From assembly GCA_018873245.2 (NCBI GenBank), contig JAEMBT020000001.1, forward strand, positions 19,780,220 through 19,844,219: a stretch of 64,000 nucleotides of DNA, given 5' to 3'. The DNA comes from Archegozetes longisetosus. Its lineage: Eukaryota > Arthropoda > Arachnida > Sarcoptiformes > Trhypochthoniidae. The notes under the pieces were generated by a model, which worked only from the letters and a program-made list of their open reading frames with translations, had not been told where the DNA came from and searched no databases. Below, in pieces: positions 49,055 to 59,840 of the stretch; within the stretch, counting starts at the first letter, position 1, and each line of letters starts with the position of its first letter. The translations under genes and the position numbers were made by a program.

Positions 49055-51093
49055 TTAATTATGATAATGATAAAAACAATAAAAGTGATTGAAACAAAGA
49101 TTATTATCGCAAAAACTGCAGCGAATAAAGGCAGTAGAATTACAGTTTTCAACATTACAAATTCCATCATTCAAAGAAAAAATTATATCATAAATACTTT
49201 GACAATCAATTTCTACAGGATTCTTTTCTAAACAATTCCAAGCTTTTTTCCACAAGTTTTTGAATTTTTCTGAAGTGAATTGATTGAAAATTAATGACCA
49301 CATTGTAATAATATTATTTCTATCTTTCAAGTTAATATCAATTCCTTCTAATAAAACAAAATTAAACAATCGTTTGGCGACTAATTTACAATATCGGAAG
49401 AATCCGAAATCTAATGGCTGCAAATATGGTGTCGTTTTTGCAGGAATTACTAATCTTTCTAATAGTTTACAACAATTTTGTCTAACGTCAACTTCATTAT
49501 ACATATTATCATCATTTTGACCGCCAAATGAATCCAACAATAGAAGACACTTCTCCGGCATTTCCGGAAGAAAAACATTCTCATACCTGAAATTAAGTAT
49601 GTGACTGAATTTGTATTAAATCATATTATATCGAAACTTACCACCATTTCATGTGTGACTTTGATAACTTTCCGGACCTACTACACGTAATTACGATGTT
49701 ATCTCTGCTTACTAATCTAGTCTCAACCAAAGGTCCGAATTTCCCATTAATTTCTTGAAAGCAAATCAATATTTTTGGGAAAATTCGGCAATCTTTGAAG
49801 AGTACTGGCATAACTGTATAACTGTGAGTGCAATCGTAAAGTGCTTTAACAGTTAAAATAGTGCACTTTTCCCCTTTGTCCGTAAGGGTTCGAGTAGAAT
49901 GGAGCTCATAGTTGCAGCCAGTCTGGTCGACGTTGCAAATTTCGCTTATAAATGATCAAAAAACACGATAAAACACTATCAAATACATATTTAGCAAAAA
50001 TTTTGAGTAAAAGTCGAAATATATATTTTGTTATCTTTTATATTTTATATTCTTTTATTATTTACTTTTTATATATTTTTTACTTTTTATATCTTTTGAT
50101 ATGTTGATCAAATATTTTTTCGACCTTTATTGATCTATACCTATCAAGATAGTCTGAATTTCTTTCTTCATAGAGGTCTTGGAAATCATTAACTGATTCT
50201 TGAATTTTTTCAAAGCTTTGAGCTTCTCTATAACTAACTATTTTAATAGCTTTGCGAGAGACAATTCGATGACGTTTTTTAAATGAGTAAACCCATCCAT
50301 CACTTGCCCTAAATTCGAAATTACTATTCTGGCAATTCTCTTTGAAACATTCAATAGCCCATCTTTTGATATCAATTGTATTTACTGGCATATAACTATC
50401 TCTCGCTGTGCGAAATTTGTCAATTACGTAGTCATCTATACGTTTTAAATGATGAATTCTACTGCCATTATTTGCAACATGTTTTCTGCAATTTCTAATA
50501 TAATCCATACTTTTCAACTTTCTACATGCATTTTTTTGAATTGAAGATAAACCATGCTTTGGAAACTTATCATTGTAATTGACAACTCTTTTCATTTCTT
50601 CGAGAGTAATTAAATTTTGAATCTAAAGTTTATATTATCTATTATAGAGAATTTTATCTATTCATACATTTTATGGTTTTATTTATACCTTCTATGCTTT
50701 CAAGTTTATTTTATAAAGAATTTTTATACTTTTGTACTATTTTAATTTTTACTCTTTAATTAAAATATAAATTTAAAAGTTTATTTACTAATTTATTGGA
50801 AAAGTAATTAAGTTACTGACAGTATAAATCAGATTTACCTTTTTTTCGTTCAATTCATCTTCATAATCTGAAATATCATCTATTTCCATATCTGAATCCT
50901 CGGACTCAAAGTCGACCAGTTCCCCCTCTTCAAAATCGTTTTCAATTGAACGAATGTAATTTTCGATTATTTCAAATAAACTTTTTGCAAAATTGACTTC
51001 CAACTTGTTCAATACACTATATTTATATTTATAATTCTTTTTTACATACTTACTCAATTCACTAACAATATTAAAAGTATTAAATGAACTCAT
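49055..51093 (-). CDS. Tc5-like transposase, four exons, 523 aa, apparently intact
   Basis: Exons (minus): 51093-50839, 50622-50141, 49944-49642, 49586-49055; all GT-AG, phases agree, 524 codons without a stop. Order: an acidic N-terminus (EEGELVDFESEDSDMEIDD); a helical DNA-binding region, then a CENP-B-type HTH (IKRWAIECFKENC, FRASDGWVYSFKKRHRIVSRKA); the DDE core with NVDQTGCNYELHSTRTLTDKGEK (first Asp), LLLLDSFGG (second) and YLQPLDFGFF (third, about 40 residues on); and a C-terminal Cys/His cluster (CNVENC, CSFCDNNLC, HFYC) like the Tc5 C-terminal domain. It cuts out and re-inserts the element in the nucleus. The 14 kb around hold dead transposases; this is the only one with all exons open. 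Confidence 0.9.
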
Positions 51094-51207
51094 TTTCACA
51101 ATTGAATAGTGTTCAAATGATTTGTTTACAAATAAAAACATGTTTTCGAATAAAATATGTAAAAAAAATAAAGTTTTAAAAGTTTCAGAGGTGAAAAAGA
51201 TTCGAAA

Positions 51208-51270
51208 ACCAGAGTACCGAACCCCAGACCCATAGGTTTGATATCGGGTACTATACCGCAGCGCCACGAA
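51208..51270 (-). other. tRNA-like sequence within the right TIR
   Basis: Inverted counterpart of 48848-48915, also pointing into the element. Here the B-box region reads GGTTCGGTACT and the A-box region TGGCGCTGCGGTATAGTA. Each copy keeps matches the other has lost, so the common ancestor was closer to a tRNA. Confidence 0.45.
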
Positions 51271-51690
51271 GAGGCTTTGAGTATTGTTCTATTCAAACTG
51301 TAATCGATAGAACTTGTAAAAATTAAATTTCAAAAAAATATATGTTGCGTAACGCGTTGGCAGCTAATTTTTTGGTATGTGTTTTATAGTATGCCTAAGA
51401 TTGGTTTTGTAAAAAAAAATTTCGAATTTGTTCCGTTCGCTGCCTAGGGTTCATTGTTAGTGTTTAGACAATATGATTGAATTAAACCTTTTTAGAAAAC
51501 GAATAGCATTATAAACAAGTTATAAAATGTTGAATTTCTATATTTTTAATACCAATTGTATTATATTCTATTTGATTATTAAAAGTTTGTATCAAATTTT
51601 GAATTGATAAGTAATTTATTTTACATCTCATTAAATATTATACAAAAAGCTTAAACTTCTTTATTGAGGTTTAGGAGATAAAAAATATAG

Positions 51691-52403
51691 TTTAATTAAT
51701 AAGAACTTACATCTCCGAAATCAATCATTATATTCGTTGGTGAAAGTTGGGTGAAAGATGGTTGGGTACTAATGAATGTATTAATTATTCACAAAAAAAT
51801 ACAAACCATGAACACGAAATATAAATACGTAGTAAAGCCTTTTAAATGAGGCACTTTTGCCGCGGCGCCCGTCGTTGTCTTGACGACAGTCATTTTGAGC
51901 CCTGGCGGGCAGAACCTCAATCCTTAGGTCTGAGTGACACCAGTACTACAGTTCGAACCCAGAAGTGACGTCACAGCATGTTTGATAGATTAAGCGCCAT
52001 AATTTAACGGCGGATTTTAGGAAGTAACGTCACATTATATTCAATACCATATATTCGGGATATGAAGTCACAGTGTTTCACACTTCAATATAGTTTAATT
52101 TGGTTTGGAAAATATCAGTTTAAAAATTCTAATTTAAGGAATATTTTAGGTTAGAGTTAATTACATAAAACCATTAGTTAAAAACTTATAATCACTCGGA
52201 CTTAGTAAATTTTAATTGCGCGAGAATCTACAAATTCAATTATAGTAAATTTAGGTTAGGTTTGATTATCTATAAAGATAAATCTAAGTGAAAATTAATT
52301 TATAAAATTTGATTGTGTAAAACATTAATTGGGTCAGGTTAGATTAAGTTAGTATTGCTAAGTTAGGTTAGGTTTCACATTAGATTCACGTCAATCATAA
52401 GTA
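51691..52403. other. Non-coding flank
   Basis: AT-rich except a GC-rich stretch at 51850-51960 (GCCGCGGCGCCCGTC) that partly matches 44754-44885 in inverted orientation. Short TTAGG-like runs near 52363-52372 are too few to be telomeric. Confidence 0.4.
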
Positions 52404-52860
52404 AGGTGACCAAGTGTCCCGCATTTAAGAGTTGTGCCCCACTACCCGCATGCACCTTTTGCGGGACAGAAATATTACACTTTTTGAGATTTAACCTAAA
52501 AAATTTCCACTATACGTTTTTTGTTTAATGCAAAGAATGCAATTTTGTTGTCAACACGTTTCTTACTGCCAAAATCTTTAGCCTGATGAGCGTAATCGAA
52601 TAAATGTTAGTTTAGTAAAAGCGGAAATATGCATACGATTTCATTTTTCAATGACATGCTCCAAATTTTATGATTTCATTAAAAGCAAAAATGAACTATT
52701 ATATGCAGCAAAATTTTAGAAGTATAAGTTTTTGAATAACGGGCAAAGATAGTAAATTTGTAAACAGAATCTGTTTTAAAATTAAAACTTAAGAAATATT
52801 TTATAAGGGGACCAGAATTTTTTTTGTCCCGCATTTAATAGTTTTTGACTTGGTCACCCT
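52404..52860. mobile_element. Non-autonomous element or MITE (about 457 bp)
   Basis: Starts AGGTGACCAAGTGTCCCGCA and ends with the inverse of AGGGTGACCAAG; a second inverse match (AAATGCGGGACA) lies slightly inside. No transposase. No clean target duplication was seen, so the family is uncertain (hAT-like is a guess). Confidence 0.55.
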
Positions 52861-52877
52861 AATTAAAAGACTAATAT

Positions 52878-52952
52878 ATGTGGTGGAGGGGGAACGTCGG
52901 AGGGTTATAGTGCTTGTAAAGGTTATTCTGGCAGTCCTTTCAAATTTGATGT
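52878..52952 (+). pseudogene. Serine-protease fragment, opposite orientation to the cluster
   Basis: Plus strand encodes ICGGGGTSEGYSACKGYSGS, a degenerate match to the exon 3 catalytic-Ser region of the protease at 53.7 kb (ICGGGGTSGGHGVCMGDSGG). The Asp before the Ser is Tyr and the fragment ends in stops soon after. Relic. Confidence 0.7.
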
Positions 52953-52984
52953 AATTTGATGACATTATTTTATCAGAATAAATT

Positions 52985-53738
52985 GCAGTCTGGCAGTTTG
53001 CTATTTATGAGAGCTATCACCTAAATTAGAGAATATTTTACATTTTATTTAGTTTTAGTGTTTATCGTCAAATTATTTCATTATACTAAAGTGCTAGCTA
53101 CAAAATATATCATTTATATTTAAATTTGAAACTGGTATGTTTAATGAAAAGATAATTATTTAATGGATAAATCATTTTGATAACTTAATTATAACGTTTA
53201 ACACTCGAATAAATAGAATAATAACTTGTAAGGATTCAAAATACCTCGACTTTTATCTTAATAGAAAAAATAGTTTATATTCATTTGTAAAAGATATTTG
53301 GATCGATGTAACTGTTCAGTGCTTTATTGAAGTTATCTAAATGCCTTTGATCTTAGTCTTAAGCATTAATTGTCATTCTAATTTCTCATAGTTCATAAGC
53401 TTTACAGCTTAAAATCGTTTCTCTGTTTGAACAAACATTAGTATTCAGTTTTACATGTTTATGCACTTCAATTCTTACAGTATAATTCACTGTAAGGCAA
53501 ATCCTGGAAAAAGTTAGTCTTGAAAAGCATTCCAACCATTTATCAAAATAATAATGAATTGTATAAACATTTTTTAAAAATCAACTTTTATCTAACGTTT
53601 AACTGAAGAAATTGAGTGAAACAAATCAAATGTACTACAATTTAGTCTTATTTATCATAGATATATTTATATAGCGATGCTAAATTTATATTGCATTATA
53701 TACTTATATAATGATGAAAAATGCTAAGCATATATAGA
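52985..53738. other. 3' flank of protease 1, duplicated at 33885-34525
   Basis: No gene. Collinear with 33885-34525, 19 kb away, in the same orientation. Confidence 0.7.
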
Positions 53739-54853
53739 TTAATTTCTGTCAATAGTCTTCTGTATCCAATCGTAATATGCAGAAACGGAAGTGAATACAT
53801 CGGGTAGGTATCTTTGAGCGCATGGAATGCCCCAAGAAGTGATGCCGACCTGATACCACTTTCCATCACTGGCTTTGCACTGAAGAGGACCACCAGAATC
53901 ACCCATACAAACACCATGACCCCCTGACGTTCCTCCTCCACCACATATATTAGTCTTATAATCGATATATTTTAGCTTTGCTTTACATGTGATCAAATCA
54001 TATATAGGTTCATAAACTTTCAAAAGTATACTTGAACTCGAACCACCTATTAAGTTATAATTTAATTGTGTTTTTATTTCATTTATTAATTCAAATCACG
54101 TCTTACTCGATGTCTTTTGTCCAAAACCAGTTGCGTAGCAATTCTTTCCAACTTGAGTTGTTGGAGAAGCTAAACAAATAGGTTCTAAAAATTTATGTCG
54201 ATTTTTAAAATCTATTTTTCCTTTAAGTTTGACTAAAGCGATGTCATTGTTCACCGACTCTTTTGTATAGCCCTCATGCGATATAATCTGAATAAAAATT
54301 GAAACATTCATCAGAATTTATAGTAGAATAGTTTTTGAGCAATTTTTCATGACATCAAAACTATTTCCGTTGTAAATTCCGTCTGAAACTTTTTGTAAAT
54401 ACAAGCGTTTCACAAAGAGAAAGAATAAAGAATTCTTTCTGAAAAAGAATAGTTTCTTAAAATAGAAATTTGTATTACTTTTTCAACAAAAGCCGAGACT
54501 GCTGTGCCTTCTCTCTTATTAAAGTCATGTACTCCTAAATACGCTCTATATTGAGTCAGATCCTTTCCGACAACACAATGCCCTGCTGTCAAAATCCAAT
54601 TCTCATTAACAATAGTCCCGCCACACATTTCCAACATGTCTTCGTCGTCATCATTAGTGAAGGTTCTGGTGAGTAATATCTGCCACGGGAATTCTCCCAA
54701 CAATGTCTTAGTGCCACCAACTATTCTCCAGTCAGATTGAGTTAAGTTAACATGAGACCTGCCACAATTTTCTGACAGCTTGTAAGAAAAAGTTAAACAT
54801 AAATTAAAAAATAGAAAACATGTAGCTACGCAAAAGTTAGTTTTGGTCAACAT
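53739..54853 (-). CDS. Secreted chymotrypsin-fold serine protease 1, three exons, 287 aa
   Basis: Exons (minus): 54853-54479, 54287-54107, 54046-53739; phases 0 and 1 agree; 288 codons. The ATG at 54853 starts a signal peptide (MLTKTNFCVATCFLFFNLCLTFS); upstream near-codes in frame are not ATG. A short pro-segment with Cys30 (SENCG) precedes the activation site DWR|IVGG at Arg43. Triad: His92 (TAGHC, where most S1 proteases have TAAHC), Asp140 (NNDIALVKL), Ser236 (CMGDSGGPL). Six residues before the Ser, the S1-pocket position is Gly, not the Asp of trypsin, so it should prefer hydrophobic or small residues. Pro-segment Cys probably stays disulphide-linked after activation, as in chymotrypsin. 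A TATA box is at 54901-54908. Digestive or salivary use is plausible but not shown. Confidence 0.93.
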
Positions 54854-54900
54854 TTTAGTCAATTAAACTATTTTAGTTGAAAATACATTTTTCCGACTTA

Positions 54901-54908
54901 TATTTATA
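54901..54908 (-). promoter_or_regulatory. TATA box of protease 1
   Basis: TATAAATA on the minus strand, 48 bp upstream of the ATG at 54853; implies a 5' UTR of about 20-25 bases. Confidence 0.6.
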
Positions 54909-55559
54909 TGAAAACCCTATGTGAAATTGCATTTTGTTGATTTCTGATAACACCAAAGAAATAGTTACAAAACCCACTTTTTCTCTATTTATTAGTAAAA
55001 ACTAGTAATAAACAAATATTTACTTTTTCTATAGATATTAAACTTGATCGTAAATAAGCGAAACTCCTTTATTTGTTGCAAAAATTTGTTGTAATGAGTT
55101 TCTCGTGTTTTTCTTCTTAAGTCATATCTAAACAGTTGTATCATATTATGATAAAAGAAGATAGAAGTTGACAATGAACTATCTACAAGTTGTATGAAAG
55201 TGATCATGTTCTGTGTTGAATGTCTTGTGACTAGTCTTATGATACGAGAACTATTTTGAGTGACAATTATTTGTACAGGTAAATGCAATTGATTCGAAAA
55301 TTTATTATATAACCTCGATTTCGAAATAACACGTTCTGTGAGAATTAACACTCTTTTATCTACATATTTCTTCACAATAATTAATCATTTTGTGATAATT
55401 ATTATTGATCAACTTTTATCAGAAAAAGTGCAAAATTCTAGAAACTTATACGCATTAATCATATTCTCATTAATGAAAAGGTTTATTATTTTTCAAGAAA
55501 AGTTTTTACATTTTAAACTTTGAGTAATTTAAATATTTTTCTAAATAAAAAAGCAATAT
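54909..55559. other. Spacer between proteases 1 and 2
   Basis: AT-rich, no gene seen. The 127-codon minus frame at 54992-55375 shows no domain or splice support. Confidence 0.5.
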
Positions 55560-56840
55560 TTAATATTTTTCTATAACTGTTTCAATCCAATCGCGAAAAT
55601 AAGCCACTCGAGTGTATATATCAGGCACATCTAAAAAGTATAAGTTTCCATAGTTAGCACATCATTTATTTAGATAATTGTTAAATTTAATTATCGGCTT
55701 CAAATTTTTGGTAAATCACTAAAATCTTTTAGTTTCTAAACTAAAAAACCTCCTAATATCAAATACTCTAATGCTTGCCTGCATGAGCGCATGGCTGTCC
55801 CCATGAAACAATGCCGATTTGATACCATTTGCCATTACTTGATTGGCATTGAAGAGGTCCACCAGAATCTCCTTTACAAGTACCTAAACCTCCATTTTTA
55901 TTACCGCCGGCACATATATTTCTGTCTTTATTGATGCTATCCATTTTTATTGAACATCTAGATATATCGTAAACGGGTTCAGGAACTTTCATCAGTTCTT
56001 TAGATGTTGAGTCGTCTGAATGAAAATCGAAATAAAATCAATCTCTTGATAGTTAATGATTGGTATCTAATTGTTTACTTTCATCATGATATCCATAACC
56101 AGTGGCATAACATTTATCTCGTGGTTCGTTAGTAATATTAGGTAAACAAATGGGATGTAAGAACTTGTGTTTATTTACGAAATCAATGCTTTCATTCAAT
56201 TTGACTAATGCGATATCATATATCTTTAAATCATAATTCCATTGTTCGTGCTTCACGATCTAAAAGTGCATTTAATGATTAATTATTTTCAGCTTTACTC
56301 GTAGGGAAAAACTAATATCTAGATTTGAAAAGTTTTTTAGGACAAATTCTTTAAAAAATATATATATAGACTATAATTCTTTTAAGCAGCTAATCCTTTT
56401 GTAAAGTGCACCAAAACTTATTAAGAATAAAATTTGAACAAGTTGCTAGATATATTGATTGAAGTCATATGTAACTTTCACAACACCTTATTGACAGAGT
56501 AATTAAGTTCTTTTCCGATTGATTTATCGAGATCGTTATATCCTAAATAAACATTATAAGATTTAGTATCAGGATCGCTGTGAACGCAATGAGCGGCAGT
56601 CAGTATCCAGTTTTCATTAATAATAGTTCCACCGCATGTTGAAAGAACTAAAGTATCGCCACCAATACTAATCTCTCTTCTGAGTGCAACCTGCCACGGA
56701 AATTCGTCTGAAGAAGTCTTACTACCTCCGACTATTCTCCAAGAAAACTCACTGAAAAAGTGACCACTAGAGCCACAATTTTCCGGAAGCTTAGAACACT
56801 GAATCACTGAAACACTAAGAAGTATTAATGCGTATAACAT
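55560..56840 (-). CDS. Secreted chymotrypsin-fold serine protease 2, four exons, 280 aa, with a GC-AG intron
   Basis: Exons (minus): 56840-56487, 56259-56079, 56015-55779, 55630-55560; 281 codons, all phases agree. Signal peptide [15 protein letters not shown], pro-segment Cys (PENCG), activation at Arg35 (SWR|IVGG). Triad His84 (TAAHC), Asp133 (IYDIALVKL), Ser229 (CKGDSGGPL); the S1-pocket position is Gly. Introns 1 and 2 sit where those of protease 1 and 3 do. Intron 3 (55778-55631) is extra, lies just after CAHA, and uses a GC donor (GCAG|GCAAGC) with a normal AG acceptor. Without it the frame ends at HAGKH*, losing [26 protein letters not shown] at 56903-56908. Close sister of protease 3. 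Confidence 0.92.
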
Positions 56841-56902
56841 TTTAATATTTTTTGTCCCTTTCACTAATGAGGATCAAGGATATGATTTTGTGCTAACATA
56901 AG

Positions 56903-56908
56903 TTTATA
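56903..56908 (-). promoter_or_regulatory. TATA box of protease 2
   Basis: TATAAA on the minus strand, 63 bp above the ATG at 56840. Confidence 0.55.
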
Positions 56909-58554
56909 TGGGCTATTTTCGCACAATTTTCTTTTTATCATTAAGGATTAGAGATATTAAATATTAAGTGCATGCGATATTAAATATGACAGCTTTCAGA
57001 GTAGACTTTCTTCTAACTCATTCTAATTTCAAATTTAAAGGTTTGAAAATAATTTCAGCATAAAATTAATTCTCTATTACAATAACACTAATACTTAGAT
57101 ATGGTGAATCGCTAGAGACTATATTTTCATTGATCATAATGAAGTTTCACTTTTAAGAGTTAATTTAATATGTATCTGCACTAGAATATTGCATTCTCTA
57201 TAACGGCGGTTTACAATAAAGAAGTTTGCTATATCGAGGCATTACTGTAATTAAATCCTCAGTTCATTTTTTAAAGTTAGTGACTTTGCAGCAGATGTAG
57301 CATTATTTAACTTTGAGGGAACTTTCAATCAACTTTTATTGTTGACTTCTCGAAGTTTTGTTAAGAAACTTTTGATGAAATACTTTTGGTTCTTCTCTTA
57401 AATATTACAATTAAATAAAATAAAGAATTCGCGTTTGAACAATATTTGAGTAGATATATTAAGTACTGATAAAAAGCATAAATAAACTAACAAAGCATTT
57501 AAACAAGTAGTCACAGGTTTTTATCATGTGATTAAGCCTTTCATTAAAACGACTTATGACAGTGAAAAACAAAGCTATTTCGTATTTGAGTAAATCTAAC
57601 AGATGATTTTATCTTGAAATGTAGGCTTTCCTATGAATGAATGTGTCATTAACTTTATACTCAATATTTAGTAAATAGTGACTTCAAATCATTAGAGAAA
57701 TTCTAGCCTGGAATTAGATTATATTTTTGTTCAAATAATTGAATTACTAAATATATATATATATATTCTTTGAGTCTATACTTTCTAGAAAACAGAGTTT
57801 ACTCAATAAGACTCTGACTTCTCGGAGAACTTGCCCGTGAGTAACGGGATAAAGTGCATCCACACGTATACCTGGAGTTGGGTTAAGCCTCAAGACAAAT
57901 AAGATTACTAGTACTATATAATTTGGCAAAACGAAACATTTCTTTTCATTCATCTTTCTTTAACTGTGTATGTTCTTCCACTTAATTCAATGAAATCGTG
58001 AACGAGTTATTCAATAGACCAACGTAATGTATGAATCCTGGTTGTTCAGTATTTTATTCCAGGTATTGATGCAAAAATTCGAAGAATTTAGCATAAAAAT
58101 ATCTGTCTTCGAGTTTATAAAAGCTTTTTATCTAAAGCATAGTTGACGTAAAATCAATAATTTGGTTCATCAAATATATTTATACAAAGCCTTTCCTTTC
58201 TCTAAATAAGATGGTCAATCCTGAAGTAACTCTTATCAGAATTTTGAGTAGAAGAATGTAGATAATGAATATGATTCCTCTTCAAATTGAAGTGTTTATT
58301 TTGAAAGCTAACTTTTGAATGATCGGCAAAAAGATCTTGAAATTTCTGAAAATATAAATTAAAATAGGGATATAGTGTAGCTGTTTAATTTTTATCCTCA
58401 AGAATGTATGAAAGTGCATAATATTAACATTGAAAATAAGATGAAATATGAATCAGATCGAAAATTGACTGTAAAACAAAGAACTTTCTAATAATTGAAG
58501 TGGCCTATCAGTGTAATTACATAGTAATTAATCTGATGAGCTGATGTACTTTAA
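56909..58554. other. Spacer between protease 2 and the protease pseudogene
   Basis: Mostly AT-rich. It holds a pogo-like end near 57220-57245, an AT microsatellite at about 57751-57766 and one possible exon at 57819-57953 (listed separately). Confidence 0.45.
57819..57953 (-). CDS. Possible first exon with signal peptide (unknown gene)
   Basis: ATG at 57953 opens MNEKKCFVLPNYIVLVILFVLRLNPTPGIRVDALYPVTHGQVLRE, 45 codons to a GAA|GTCAGA donor in phase 0. A hydrophobic core followed by YPVTHGQV is reminiscent of carboxylesterase or neuroligin N-termini, which start with an xYGxVxG strand, but the match is short. Later exons were not found; downstream on this strand comes protease 2. Could be chance. 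Confidence 0.25.
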
Positions 58555-58806
58555 AATCGAAATGAATTCCCAGTCACTTAAATTGGTCAGACTTTAGCTC
58601 ATTAAATGAAAATTTTTTAATTAAAAGATGATGAAAACAATCATTTATAAAAAGCAAAAACAAGAACACATGATCTATATAAAACAGCTTTACTTATCTA
58701 GTATTTCATTTAGTTATTCTTCATATAATATTTGCTCAAAAAACTAAAATTTGTAGGTTTTGACTTTCAAATAAATAAAATTTTAAAAATACAAAAACAT
58801 TATTTA

Positions 58807-59840
58807 ATATTTTCCTAAAACATTTACTATCCAATCACGAAAATAAGCAGTTCGAGTAAAAAACATCTGGGACTGAGGGTGAGCGCAAGTTTGTCCCTGT
58901 CAAACAATATCGATTTGGTACTATTTACCATTACTTGATCGCACTGAAGAAGTCCACCAGAATCTCCATTACAAGTACCTAAACTTTCATCTTTAACACT
59001 GCTGGCACATATATTTGTGTCTTTATTGATGCTATCAAATCATTTTGAAAACATCGATACATCATAAACAGGCTCAGAAGCTTTCATCAGTTCATAAGTT
59101 ACTGAGCCGTCTGAATGAAAAAAAATGAAATCAATCCCTTGATAGTGAATGATTGGTAACTATTTGTTTTACTTTCATCATGATATCCATAACCAGTGGC
59201 ATAATACTTTTGTTAGTAATATTAGGTAAACAAATGGAATGTAAAAACTTATGTTTATTTACTAAATCAATGCTTTCACTCATCTTAACTAATACAATGT
59301 CATAAATCTTTAAATCATGATTCCATTGTTAGTGTTTCACGATCTGAAGAACACAGATTATTTTAATTTAATCTCTAGAAAAAATATGATTACCACTTTT
59401 ACCAAGTCTTTTGTGGTCTTTTTATAAGTCTTTTATATAAAAATATCCTTAAAGTTGTTGAAGTCACCAAAAAATATATGGGAATTGAATCTGGAGAATG
59501 CTTGAATTATACGAAATTATGCTCGCATTGACTACCTTTGTGACAAGGCGCTTCATTCCATCTTTGTTAGGCTTGCTCATGTCATTATATCCCATATAAC
59601 TGCTATAAGATTTTGAATTAGGATCCGTATGAAAACAATGTGCAGTAGTGAGTATTCAGTTTACATTAACAATAGTACCGCCACATATCCAATCCAAATT
59701 TGATTCTCTCCTTATGACCACCTGCTACGGCCATTCTCCCGGTGATGATTACTATCCACCAACTATTCTTCAAGAAAACTCATTGAAAAGATGATCATTT
59801 GTTCCACAATTTTCCGGAAGTTTTGTACTATCAGTAAAAA
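58807..59840 (-). pseudogene. Serine protease pseudogene (copy of protease 3)
   Basis: Full-length, diverged copy of protease 3 in three exon blocks (about 59840-59545, 59345-59170, 59112-58807). Damage: the Trp before ILTTAHC has become TGA; a stop replaces a codon in IVKH-QW (TGTTAGTG in the plus text); the start codon is gone; the GDSGGPL motif reads GDSGGLL; several small indels. The His and Ser motifs can still be recognised. No function expected. Confidence 0.85.

Larger units (their letters stand above)
48662..51456. mobile_element. Tc5-like DNA transposon (2.8 kb), long TIRs, TTA duplication
   Basis: Terminal inverted repeats of about 245 bp (48662 to about 48905 and about 51210-51456) start CAATGG/A-ACCCT and share GGCAGCGAACGGAACAAATT, TTAGCTGCCAACGCGTTACG and GCCTCTTCGTGGCGCTG. 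TTA lies on both sides (48659-48661, 51457-51459), and a paralogous empty site at about 30645 carries one TTA. The TNA duplication, long TIRs and a transposase with a Cys-rich tail are the marks of Tc4/Tc5 elements. The coding region is intact, so it may be autonomous. Confidence 0.92.
48413..51690 (+). repeat. Dispersed repeat copy B, split by the Tc5-like element
   Basis: 48413-48661 and 51457-51690 are together collinear with 30391-30900. The transposon plus one TTA accounts for the interruption. Class of the repeat is unknown; no reading frame was seen. Confidence 0.75.

Noticed and set aside
52363-52375. TTAGGTTAGG, and CCTAACCTAACC near 31175: telomere-like units
   Set aside because: Only two units at each place; far too short for telomeric or interstitial telomere sequence.
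54992-55375. 127-codon minus frame between proteases
   Set aside because: No domain and no conserved counterpart at the other protease copies.
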